DNA of 64,000 nt from Axinella damicornis (Eukaryota; Porifera; Demospongiae; Axinellida; Axinellidae): positions 1,925,400 through 1,989,399 of the forward strand of contig OZ007517.1 in the NCBI GenBank assembly GCA_963931865.1. The letters run 5' to 3'. Positions 50,734 through 63,073 of this stretch are shown here, in pieces. The position numbers and the translations under genes were made by a program. The notes under the pieces are model-generated. The model did not search any database and had not been told where the DNA came from. It saw only the letters and a program-made list of their open reading frames with translations. Every line of letters begins with the position of its first letter. Position 1 is the first letter of the stretch.

Positions 50734-51110
50734 CCGTGGTTGCTGATTATTTTGCGTGGCAATAATTTCGCGGTCAAGCCACTAAATGTGATACACAAAT
50801 ATTTCGCGGAGCGAAATTTTCGCTGATTACTTCCCGTGAAAAAAAAAATCTGCTCTAATAACACGTGCGATCACGCCGATGGAGGACGAGTTAGCGATCG
50901 AGCTGTGTATGCGTGGCTACCACGTCTACAGCGAAGCAACTGCCGGGGAAGAGCTACTGTGTGAGCATGAGCACAGGAACACGAAGGACAGTAACTGTTA
51001 TGCCTAGCACTAGCTGTGGAAAAATATTTCGCGTGTTTAATATTCGCGGTCTCACTTCATCCGCGAATACCGCGAAAATTTCCCCACCGCGAAATTAACT
51101 GCAACTACGG
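50734..51110. mobile_element. TA-flanked MITE carrying captured coding sequence
   Basis: Inverted ends CCGTGGTTGCTGATTATTTT and GCGAAATTAACTGCAACTACGG, with TA on both borders. The sister repeat units give the empty site. The ends contain TTTCGCGG motifs, and the middle holds a short coding-like insert (50879-51007). Confidence 0.75.
50879..51007 (+). pseudogene. HIRAN-like domain fragment captured in a MITE
   Basis: A 42-codon frame reads MEDELAIELCMRGYHVYSEA and continues TAGEELLCEHEHRNTKDSN before a stop. The spacing GYHVY...GEELxCxxExxNxxD matches the start of HIRAN-type domains seen in many invertebrate proteins of unknown function. The usual YAVAV that should follow is lost to a stop. 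It is probably transduplicated host sequence; not an intact gene. Confidence 0.45.
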
Positions 51111-51712
51111 TATATAGCACCCTTACCAGTGGTGCTATACTTAGCATGTATACATGTATGTATGTGTGTGCGTCATGCGGGTGGGAAATTATCAGTGCTT
51201 CACGCAGTAGGTGAATCTGCACGCTCATGCTTGTGCCCTAGACCGAGAGTGACACTAGCACCCTTACCAGTGGTGCTATATATAGCATGTGTATGTAGAC
51301 GTAGGTATGTGGGTGCGTCATGTTGGTGAGTTAATTATCAGTGCTTCACTCAGCAGGTGAATCTGCACCCTGGTAGACCAAGAGTGACACTAGCACCCTC
51401 ACCAGTGGTGCTATATATAGCATGTGTACGTATGTAGACGTAGGTATGTGTGTGTGTGTAATGCGGGGGGTAGGTACGTATATGGTGAACATACATTTCA
51501 ACAGATTCGGTGATCCATTTCAATCAGGAAATGGCTGTAGCCTTACACACACACACGTGCACACGTACACACACACATACGTAAGTGAACAACGCGAAGA
51601 AACCCGTTTTCACCAGCAGGAATCCCCAAGCAACGTCAGCACTCATGCCAGGACTCAGATGTGGTCAGTGTTTCCTCCTTCAGGACAACTGATTTAGAAT
51701 TGCGTCATAGGG

Positions 51713-52320
51713 ATCAAGACAGCACTACAGTACAGCTACCAGAATCAACATATTGTCACAGTGAAGCTACGTCAAGCTCTACCACAATGGAGCGGTTGTA
51801 TGGTTCAGGATAACTGATTCAGTGAACAAAGGAATCACGTCACAGGGATCAAGACAGCACTACGTTCAGCTACCAGAATCAACATATTGTCACAGTGAAG
51901 CTACGTCAAGCTCTACCACAATGGAGCAGTTGTATGGTTCAGGATAACTGATTCAGTGAACAAAGGAATCACGTCACAGGGATCAAGACAGCACTATGTT
52001 CAGCTACCAGAATCAACATATTGTCCCACAGAAGCTACGTCAAGCTCTACAACAATGGAGCGGTTGTATGGTTCAGGACAACTGATTTATTGAACAAAGA
52101 ATTGCGTCACAGGGACCAAGACAGCTCTATGGTTCAGCTACTGGAATCAACATATTGTTCCACAGAAGCTACGTCAAGCTCTACAACAATGGAGCGGTTG
52201 TATGGTTCAGGATAACTGATTCAGTGAACAAAGGAATCACGTCATAGGGATCAAGACAGCACTATGTTCAGCTACCAGAATCAACATATTGTCACAGTGA
52301 AGCTACGTCAAGCTCTACAG
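51713..52320. repeat. About 122-bp tandem repeat, five copies
   Basis: Units contain AGCTACCAGAATCAACATAT, AAGCTACGTCAAGCTCTAC and GGTTCAGGATAACTGATTCA. Confidence 0.85.
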
Positions 52321-53269
52321 CAGGGGTGCACCATAGTTCCACTATCATAAGGCTAAGAGGAAGGGAATTGCCTAGCTGTCTTAGTTAGGTCATGCAGGAA
52401 CGAAGCTGCAGCTGCTGCCGTATATGGCATTAAGTTTAGAGAATGGGGTAAGAGACAGGACGTGATATAAAATCCTATGACATCATCATAATGCTGTTAC
52501 GTTGCGATGTACATCCCATTTAAAATGTTATCTACTAGTGGTAAAATGGTGCGAGGCCGTTGGAGATAAGTAGCCCCAGGCAATGCAGGTATTCAAAGCA
52601 GTCCACTTTTCAAGAGGTATATATATACCATTGGTAACTACCATTCAATGTACAAGACACAATCACTTGACAAACCGATTTGCAAAACAATTACTGCTGA
52701 TGTGGATAGTTCAAGTTAAAGCTGAACCTTATGTCAAAATTACTTTTGAAAAAATAGCCTCACAGAGACAAAGGAATAATCAATGGCTGTTCCTCACCTA
52801 TGAATATGCAGCTTTGTAGTTATAAATTCAGTGCACAAAGACTGAAAGCCACACCCACCTTAATTGACTGAAATATGATCAGATTTTACTTGATATTGTT
52901 AAAAATAATTATATGACATCACAGTTATTCTGGCGTCCCTGTTGGAAATCCCATGCACACATACTGTGCAGGTCCTGGTGAACAGGAAGTTGGTGAGGTA
53001 TTTCAGAGAGGGAAACCGGGGAACAAGTGATCTTGAAAGCATTTACCTCATCCTGGTAAGAATTTGATGTGGAGGCGATGAATATGGAACTCACCCCATA
53101 CATTCTGGTGAGAAACAAACCCACCGGCTGAGTGATCTCATGAATATCATTATTACACTCTGGTAGGGGAATATTGTTCTGCATAATTAATAATCAAACC
53201 CGAAGGGTGTACGAAATTCCGACCACACCACTGTGATCACCTCTAAGGACTAACTCAAACATATCACAA

Positions 53270-53563
53270 CTAGAGGTGCTCAGCAGAGCAAGTACCCCAT
53301 GCGCTACTTTGACTTGATACAGGTAGGCCTACTGCCGATTATTAATACAGCATGCACAATGAGATACTGTACATGTAAGTTGTGGCAGTAATGTTAGAAA
53401 CAGGGTGTGGTCAAATTAGAAACACGACTTTCACGCAGTTTTTCTCAGCCTCTCGTGTGGATCTCTGGTCTGTGAGTTACGTAGACACAACTTTTGTGTC
53501 CACAGACAGACGGGACACAAAATGATCACTTAACCCCCGCTGCGCGCATGCGCACGGGGTAAT
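53270..53563. mobile_element. Helentron-like non-autonomous element
   Basis: CTAGAGGTGCTCAGCAGAGC at one end, GCGCATGCGCACGGGGTAAT at the other; internally shorter than its sisters. Confidence 0.7.
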
Positions 53564-53689
53564 CAGGCGAAACTCACTTTAGTGGAGGAGCTAGGAGTGT
53601 TTTGCCTTTCTGTGGGCTGCCAATACTTACTTCAACTGTCGCCAGAGATATTTTGTGACAAAGTACGGGATGTCACGGTATGCACATTA

Positions 53690-54154
53690 ATTACCCTGTG
53701 CGCATGCGCGCAGCAGGGGTAGAGTGATTGGTTTGTCCATCTGTCTGTCTGTCAGTCTGTCCATGGAGTTTCAGCAATGAAGGCCTTGTTAAAGGCTTAG
53801 TTCAGAATACAAGCGTCAGAATTCAGAAATACTAGCGTCTACATCACTCACAGACCAGAGATCCACACGAGAGGCTGAGAAAAGTTGTGTGAAAGTCGAC
53901 AATCAGCCCTGTTCTAATTTATACAACTTCAACACACCCTGTTTCTACCATTACTGCCACAACTTACGGCATCTCATTAAGTCTTGTTCCCAGACCCCAA
54001 ACGTGCGTGCGCGTTCAGGGTCTGGGAACGAGACTATATCTCATTCTGCATGCCCTACCTAGCTATCTCATCGTGTGCATGCGGTATTATAAATCGGGAG
54101 TTGGCCATAATAAAGAGTGGTGCACAGGGTGTGTGCTCTGCTGAGCACCTCTAG
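53690..54154. mobile_element. Helentron-like element with nested MITE
   Basis: Opposite orientation to its neighbour at 53270. ATTACCCTGTGCGCATGCGC start and TGCTGAGCACCTCTAG end. A 9-bp-TSD MITE (53978-54035, flanked by CATCTCATT / TATCTCATT) is nested inside. Confidence 0.75.
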
Positions 54155-55861
54155 TTGGAGTGAGTTGTAAGACAGCTGCCAACTAACAGCCTGGGGTATG
54201 AGTCGGTGGCTGCCATCAGAGTTTGCTGAAGTATCCACGAGGTGAGAGCAAGACCTGATCAGGTATTATTCCGAGGGGACAAACTACCAGATCTGATCAG
54301 GCATTATTCCGAGGGGACAAACTACCAGCGGTGTCTACACCATCAAACCAGACGAAGTGTTGCCCAACGCTATCGTAAAGAACAAACATTGCTAGTGTTA
54401 CAATGACATCATGCGTGTAGATGCTAAGAATAAGTTGAAAGTCTGTTTAAAAAACAAGCAATGATGCAAGTGACAACAATCCTCCAAAAATATCTATGAT
54501 TTACACAAGCAGCAACCTGCACGAGATGTTTGGAAAATCTTGAATTTTTTTCCATCCTTATTGACAACCTCGACAGGATGAGGGGAACCCGAGGGACATG
54601 AGGAAGTGATCGGGGACCAGGCTGTGCAGTGCTGAGCAGTGGTATCTCTGCCTCCCCACCAAATTGAAAATTGCACTCTTATAGGATTAGTGGTTATGAT
54701 CTAATGCTTGATTACATTCCAGCACCTTTCGGGACAAAACCATCATCTCAAAAAAGGCCTGGCTAGCTGATGGGAGTGTGGTTACCATGGCAACAATATA
54801 TCTGCTGCCATAGTGTTTATTCTGAAGGTGTTATGCAAGAGTAAGTTTACCCTAGCATGCAAGGGTGTTGTCAGACCGCCATACCCTCCTCTTGAGGTGA
54901 TAGTTCGTCCCCCAAGGAGTTGGGAATGCACTCGGGCATTAGACCGTAACCACTACCTCCACGCGGGCAGGTTTCAGGGGTCTTCCCAGGAATGCAATTG
55001 CTGATAGAGTTTATAAACAATAATTCTCCCATAGAAAGTGCTCAAGGCGCAGTTGCTAACCAAGCAAGCACGTACATACCTTGCAAGAAGTACCTTCAGG
55101 GAATTCAGATACCGTAGTCGCTTGTTATCAGGCACATGCGCCAATATCTCCACAGGAAGGAAATATGTGCCGATGAGTTGAATGACATTCCTCGATTACA
55201 AAGTGTGCTTCATTTGAAATTATTGCTTTTTTCCACTCTGTTGGATCGAAAACGGCAGAACTCCTGAAAGAAGCTTTCAACATTTAATAATGAGTAGCTG
55301 TGACGAGAGTTGAACCTGTGCCTAGCAGCCGTGCCTACTAATGTGCGACTACGGTATTACCAATTCAAGCACTATCACTTCCTGTCTCAGAGGCAAACAC
55401 AACCCTCTGATTGGTTGAATCTCAGCTGTTTGCTGTATGGCACCTGATCTACGTACGTAGATCTATACCAGCTGTAACTTGTCACAACCATGAGCACGAG
55501 GTAATGAATTGCGTATGCACAGTGACTAATCAGCATGCAAGAATTTTAAATTAGTCAACAGCCTTAGTTCGGTTGATTAGCCGATCAACTAACCGTTCAG
55601 GCCTCAATAAACACCTTGTAGGTTTACATGCACAACCAACTTCTAACGGCAGTTTAACGGTAGCAATAATTTGTCATCTCAACACATTACCTACTACTGC
55701 AAACAGCTTAAAGAAGCAGAAGAACATGTTAGCGCCTGATATTAAACCTCCCATATAAATTCTTATGGGTATCCTCCGGGCTCATTTGGCTGCTATGGAT
55801 AATATAGACTAGTAGTCTATAGTCAAACCAGTTAGCTAACCAGTTAAACTCATAGCAAGCA

Positions 55862-55950
55862 CAAAGAGATTACTAGAGATTACTGGAGATTACTAGAGAT
55901 TACTGGAGATTACTAGAGGTTACTACAAACTACTAGGGGCTACTAGATAA
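55862..55950. repeat. 10/20-bp minisatellite
   Basis: Copies of AGAGATTACTGGAGATTACT. Confidence 0.8.
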
Positions 55951-56911
55951 ACCTTTCGGTGCATACACACATAAGTAGCCACACAAATTCCACACTGACC
56001 TCCAGTAATGAACGCAGTTGAACTCCTACAGGGCAACAATAGTCTTCTCATTCCCAACACGACTGTGGAGTGCCCGTTTGGACACACTAGACACACCTCA
56101 TCAGACTCTGCGCATCTGTGTCACACACAGCAACACTCATATGGTATATACACCAAGGCTATTGGGACATACTACGTGAATCACATGATCTCAGCTCTTT
56201 AACACGCAGCAACCATTATAACTCAGTCACGCAAGTTCCAACTGCTTCTCACGAGGGCCCCCCCTTCATGGTGCATCTCATCATCCCAGACATGGCTGCC
56301 CAATCACAATAGTGTCACTAGTGTCTCATCTAAACCTTCCTTAGAGCAAGGCAACTAATCTGTCCGTGTAACATAGGCCGCGATCTCGGCTACGGGTTTT
56401 ACCAGTTAAGGTCAACACACGTATGATGGTACATCCTAGTCTGTAGTGATGGACAGGATGGGTTGCCGGAGCGAGCGCAACACAATCAGCAGCTCAAACT
56501 CTTACTACTGTTCATAGCCGTGAGCTAACCACACCATGAGGTGCACTACTTCAGCAAACTCTTCCCAATGTATGCTTTGCCATCTTCTTCCAACAGCTTC
56601 TGACTACAAGTGGCCGGCCTACCACATGAGACCATGCCTACTAATTAAGCTCACGTGCGCGAGGCATTCTCTGTGCATATGCATGTTCCTTGTATTACAG
56701 CCAGCAGATATCATATGCACATCAGCTCAGCAGTTAACAGTTGACTTCCCACAATAGCCACCAGCCAAAATACTCACCATTTATCTCATATACTACAGCT
56801 CCGGCAGACATCACATCAGCATACATTTAGATTTGGAGTTCCCCATTTCAGTTCCAGAACACACCTTGTCATGTGACCGATAGCAAACTGCACCATGTAA
56901 TACACCTATAG

Positions 56912-57095
56912 ATGGTTACTATATGGCGGCATTGCCATACTTCCACCTGACTTTATTTCCCAATTAACCCAGTTTCACTACGTGTCGCTGTGGTAGCAGC
57001 TAGAGATGGTTACTATAGCGGCATTGCCATGCTTCCACCTGACTTTATTTCCCAACCCAGTTCCACTACGTGTAGCTGTGGTAGCAGCCAAGACA
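56912..57095. repeat. Two-copy tandem repeat, about 85 bp
   Basis: AGATGGTTACTATA...GGCATTGCCAT, CTTCCACCTGACTTTATTTC and ACGTGT.GCTGTGGTAGCAGC occur twice. Confidence 0.75.
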
Positions 57096-57389
57096 CTACA
57101 CCAACTGGAGTAGGACTTCAGTCACACTGGCTATGGAGTGATGGCAGGTTAGCTAGCTCTTGGGACTGACCTCAAGACCTTCCAACTTCCGTTGGTAGCT
57201 AATAACCATAATCTCCCAAAATGTACATGAATCCAATCCACATCTCAAATCAGAGGTCACATATATTTGTAAGTGACAAAAGTCGATTGTGGCAGCACAT
57301 ACAAGTAAGCCTATACTCCTGGTACTCTAGGCCGTCATACACACAACTCTATACTGCATATTGCACGGAACACACTACCCCACAGCTGA

Positions 57390-58607
<1,218 letters not shown>

Positions 58608-58666
58608 CTACATGATTATATGACAAAAGCATGTTCACTATAGCCAATCAATGTGACAACATAGTG

Positions 58667-58866
58667 NNNNNNNNNNNNNNNNNNNNNNNNNNNNNNNNNN
58701 NNNNNNNNNNNNNNNNNNNNNNNNNNNNNNNNNNNNNNNNNNNNNNNNNNNNNNNNNNNNNNNNNNNNNNNNNNNNNNNNNNNNNNNNNNNNNNNNNNNN
58801 NNNNNNNNNNNNNNNNNNNNNNNNNNNNNNNNNNNNNNNNNNNNNNNNNNNNNNNNNNNNNNNNNN
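58667..58866. other. Assembly gap, exactly 200 N
   Basis: A round 200-base N run is a typical placeholder for a scaffold join of unknown size. Parts of DIMT1 and the SPATA1-like gene are missing on its two sides. Confidence 0.95.
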
Positions 58867-61800
58867 CAATACCATTAGCTTCAGTGCAACCCCCTCGAGG
58901 GAGACCATCACACTTGCCGGTAGCAGTGAACCCAACCGATCAGGAGGGGATCCATGCTGCTTATGATCCCCACTTGTGGACGGGGAATCAATTCATGACT
59001 GGTTCTTCCACAACTCGGCAAGATGCTGGATTGAGATTTCAAACCAATGTACCAATGCAGTATCATGACCTACACAGCCACCTCCACCCTCTACCTACTC
59101 AGCGTCCATCACTTCGTCCTCAATATTCCTCAAGCAGCAACAACAGTGAGGAAAGCGCAACTAGTGATAGTAGTAGCAAGTCATCTGAGAGTGAATCCCG
59201 GGACGACCCACACAGCCATCAGAGGGTATGGATTAGCTCAGATGACCCTGAAGTGATTCAAACTGCTGCAGCTTTGGAGAGGATCCTGTTTGGAGATAAG
59301 GAGGTTGCAGCTGACAATAAAGCTGTCAAGGCTGCCTCGTACCCGGTCCATGGTGGGACAGAGCCTGGGAACAGCACTGTACCTTTGTACCCAGTCCATG
59401 TGGGAGGAGGGACAGAGCCTGGGAACAAGGCTAGTGATGCTGCTGCTGCCCAGGCTATCCACTGGAGTGATCATAGGGAGCAACCAGAGCCACAGCGTAA
59501 AATTGCCGAACCCCAAACTGCAGGTGATGGCCAAATGCTGCCCAGCAATGTTCCAACGGCTGCTCATTTTCAGGGCCAAAACACAGCAGAGATAGGACAA
59601 CACCAAGTTAACAACAAAGGAGCAGCAGGTGTTGCTTCGTTGTACTCGAGGCCAAACCCAGCAGAAGCAAAGATGTCATATCAAATGAAAAACTCTGTCC
59701 ATTATCCTCCCAGTCCCGTTGGAGCTGCTGTGACAAGAAGGTCCATACCTACTGCTGCTGTCAGAACGGAGAAGGGAGTCAGAAACAGGACACAAACACA
59801 CCCACCACATTCAAAGAGCAGGAAAATCTTTGACAGGAGAGAGTTTGGACTCAGTGGAATAACTTCTGATGTGTCAAATTCTCATTTGCAACAACCCACA
59901 GTCCATGTTGCACACCCTCAAGGTGTACATGGAGTTGGAAAACAACTACAACAGCCCTCCACAAGAAACACACGTGTACCCCTCCCGTCCATTAGAGGCA
60001 GCGGCGATGAGTCAAGCTCTCCTCACAAGACTGCAGCAAGTACTTTTGCACACAAACGGCCCTCCACTGGTGAAGGTACATAGTACTACACATACCATTC
60101 CGGGACAATAGGTTTGGTCGGACGAAAATGGAGCCTCAAATCATCCCGTTGTGGATGATTTGTCAATAGTACGTCCAAATGTGTGAAATCTTCCGAAATT
60201 GGATGAAGTGTGCAGTCCCTTTCTGGATAGTCACTGCCGTGCCTTCTGGTGATCTTTATGATCGCTCTTGAATGCAATACCTTATCATCCATGATTGGAT
60301 GATCTCGGATAGGTTAACGTTGACAAATGAATTCAAACTTCAATCATCCAATTATAGTATTACATTATAAAAGTGGCTTTTAAAATAATTGAGGCATGGC
60401 ATTCAAAATGGAAATCATCCATGCAATTGCTCCATGGGATGCGTAAACTAGATTTTCATTTTGGGAAATGACGGACCTCCAAGCTAGTTGCCTAGTTTGT
60501 GAAGCACTAAGTTGTTCACAGCCATGTATGTGATTCAGTATCTTCATTCCAAGCCCAAGAGAGGGATCCAATAGAGGATTTCAATATGATGGCTGCTCTG
60601 TTTCTCCCCTCTCTTGGGCACAGGAACAAGGCTAGTGATTCAGCTGCATGCAACAAACACCAGTGTGATTTTCTGACTACTTTCTCTTCACCCACGCAGC
60701 TAATGACCTCCTTGCTCGAATAAGATTGACCAAACAAGAATGGTAATGCCTTCCTTCACACTAGCTCATTGATGCGTGTGAATTGTCTAACGGCCGTGTA
60801 CACCTAGTTAGTGTATCTATCCAAGCATCAGCCTTGGCCACAAGGAGTGAAGGCTATCCACGCTTGTAAAGTGAAGGGGAAAGGAGGGACTATTGTGCTT
60901 GAAGTTATCTTGTATTCGTATAGTTTTTAGTTGCTTCTCTGCACCATACAGTGAGGAATTGGTGTCCGCCAAAGCAACCTTGGGCACCAATTTAAGAAAC
61001 CTGCAGCACATGTTGAAAACAAGGAGGGAAGATGGTGAGTGTATACTACACACATCTCAGGGAGTTATGATTACGGATGCTACCCTCACCTTCCCGTACG
61101 TAACTATCAAGTTGCATTACCTTGGACAGGCTAGAGGTTGTAGAGCTCTGAAGAGCATGACATTGTGAAGCTGATAACCGGCAACTGAAAGGCTAGCCAT
61201 CTGACTGCTGCTTGTAGTCTAGTCCCTGGTCCCCATCTTCCAGTCAGCCCAGTGTAGCTGATGGGGCCTGGCATTGGAGGAAGCAGGAGGAGGAAAAAGA
61301 AAATCGGGAGCAAGAAGAGGAGGATATTATTTTAATAACTACTTGGAGCTTCCTCCAGTAGGTAGCTAAGTAACAGCAGGAGCGCAGTCGAAGGAGCGTC
61401 AAACTCAGCATGCGTGCCCTAGCGGAAGTAGTAGTCCTTCACACATCCCAAACTTTTACCTTATATGGCAAGAGGCCATTACGTATATAAAAGTGAAAGA
61501 CACATTGGCATTTGTGCGGTACTGCAAAGGTCTTCCACTTAAGGTATGACCGTAAGGCGTGAGGGATCACAACATGTCTATACTAGTTGGACGCTCCTTC
61601 ACCGCCTTCGGCGGCTCATGCGCTCCTGGTAACATTATATACTTGCACATTTACATTTAGCTGGTAAGGAATGGAAAAGGCAGTTCTTTCAAGAGAAGAA
61701 ACTCACCTCAAGTCTTGACGACCAGATCAAGCGGGCAAAGGATAACCTCCAAGCTGTCCAAGGTGACATTGACCACAAACGGGAGTCCCATCTGAAAGGT

Positions 61801-62576
61801 TAGTGACCTCTTGCCAGGGTTTGGTACTACTGGACATGTTCAGGTGTTTTGTCCTTTGTAGAAAGGTTGTCCTCTTCTTGGAAGTTCAATGTATTAGGAA
61901 ATTATTTAGAACCTTGATAATAATATTGTCCTTTGTAGAAGGCTCTGTTATACTGTGTCCCTATTTCTGATTCACGGGGTCCACTAAATCGGAAGTTTCA
62001 TACTGTATCCCGTTTGTTCCATCATTTTTTGCAGATTCAATTTGTACTCCTTCAGCAGCTGTTGAGGCCCCTTCAGAGCATGTACGTTGACCCAGTTTCA
62101 GTATGCATGTATATAATTATATAGCTCCCATCTAGCCTCGTTCCCAGGCCTACCCCGTTTTCTGATTCTTCGGTTTGCGTTGACAATAGTACTTGCATGG
62201 ATGCGGAAGAATGCAAACCGAAGAACAGAAAACGGGGTAGGCCTAGGAACGAGGCTAGCTCCCATCATGCAGTTGACTCTCACAATATTATATATTATGA
62301 CCTTCAGTCAAATATCAAGATTCAGTGCAGACGGCTTGAGCTAAATTTGCAAGACATGAGACAAAGAATGGAAGCTGCTAAGCAACGACTTGCTATAGAA
62401 AGAGAGGTGAGGTTCAATCATAGGCTCCGCAAGTCAGGTCATCATACTAAAACCTATATTTCTAAAAGGCTCACAGAGGTCTGACAGCTGAGTGTCGATC
62501 ACTACGAAAGGACGTGACGAAGATGAAAATAGCTTGTACAAGAACAAGAGGACAGCCTGTTATTACCCACAGCTGA
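58867..62576 (+). CDS. SPATA1-like protein, 5' end missing
   Basis: Exons: 58867-60075 (open through the gap edge), 60700-60742, 60952-61034, 61661-61798, 62035-62081, 62308-62406 and 62469-62576 (TGA). All borders are GT/AG and the phases fit throughout. The first visible exon encodes about 400 residues of Ser/Gln/His-rich, probably disordered sequence. The last six exons encode a coiled coil of about 170 residues. Its pattern ARIRLTKQE..EELV, then EWKRQFFQEKKLTSSLDDQI, then a final RRLELNLQDMRQRM...LAIERE helix matches the C-terminal domain of spermatogenesis-associated protein 1 in vertebrates (WKKKYLETKK...LED). SPATA1 is linked to sperm and ciliary function (reported partner IFT20); that role here is inferred. 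A MITE lies in the fifth intron, and MITE-like sequence lies in the first visible exon. It is tail to tail with FRA10AC1. Confidence 0.72.
59331..59434 (+). mobile_element. MITE-derived segment inside coding exon
   Basis: GCTGCCTCGTACCCGGTCC, two copies of GACAGAGCCTGGGAACA and a final AAGGCTAG match the 9-bp-TSD MITE ends. It is read in frame as two HGGTEPGN-like repeats in the SPATA1-like protein. Confidence 0.65.
62133..62257. mobile_element. MITE, 9-bp-TSD family, in SPATA1-like intron
   Basis: Long hairpin with TAGCCTCGTTCCCAGGCC ends and an internal TTCTTCGGTTTGCGTTGAC arm; exact 9-bp GCTCCCATC on both sides. A partial relative lies at 37779-37835. Confidence 0.9.
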
Positions 62577-63073
62577 GGCTGATACTACAGTCATGTTACA
62601 ATTTTACAGACACAAGAACTTTACATCAATTGCAACCAAATTGCATTGAGTTGAGCATGTTTCCTTTATCATGCAGAAGTTAATTGTCAGGTATATATGA
62701 CAGGTTATGGATAACCAGACAACAGGCCATAGCATCTTGCAGCTGCAGGGCTGTCACTAGACTGTCCGGCCTTCGATCCCTCCGATGAGAACAACATGCA
62801 CCCCCACCCGGACAGACAGACAGCTGACAGCTAGGCGTACATATACTCCCATCAATCAGTGGAAATCATAAATCCAAGTTGCAGTAGGCAATGCATACTT
62901 CGCACACATGCCTGCACACTTCAGGGGTCTCCAGTATATCATTCTAGTTTCCAGTACATGTATAAAAGTTAGTTTGTGAGATTAGCTATAATATATGGTA
63001 TAATTATGTCAAATTTTTGTAGAGGAGATTGGTAATGACATTTGACTGGATGCATGCATGACTGTACCAGTTA
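62577..63073. other. Intergenic region between convergent genes
   Basis: Short spacer holding the 3' ends of the SPATA1-like gene and FRA10AC1; no further gene seen. Confidence 0.6.

Larger units (their letters stand above)
50660..51470. repeat. 125-bp tandem repeat, interrupted by a MITE
   Basis: Three copies of a unit with GTGCCCTAGACCGAGAGTG, ACCAGTGGTGCTATA and GTATGTAGACGTAGG. The first copy is split by the element at 50734-51110. Confidence 0.75.
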
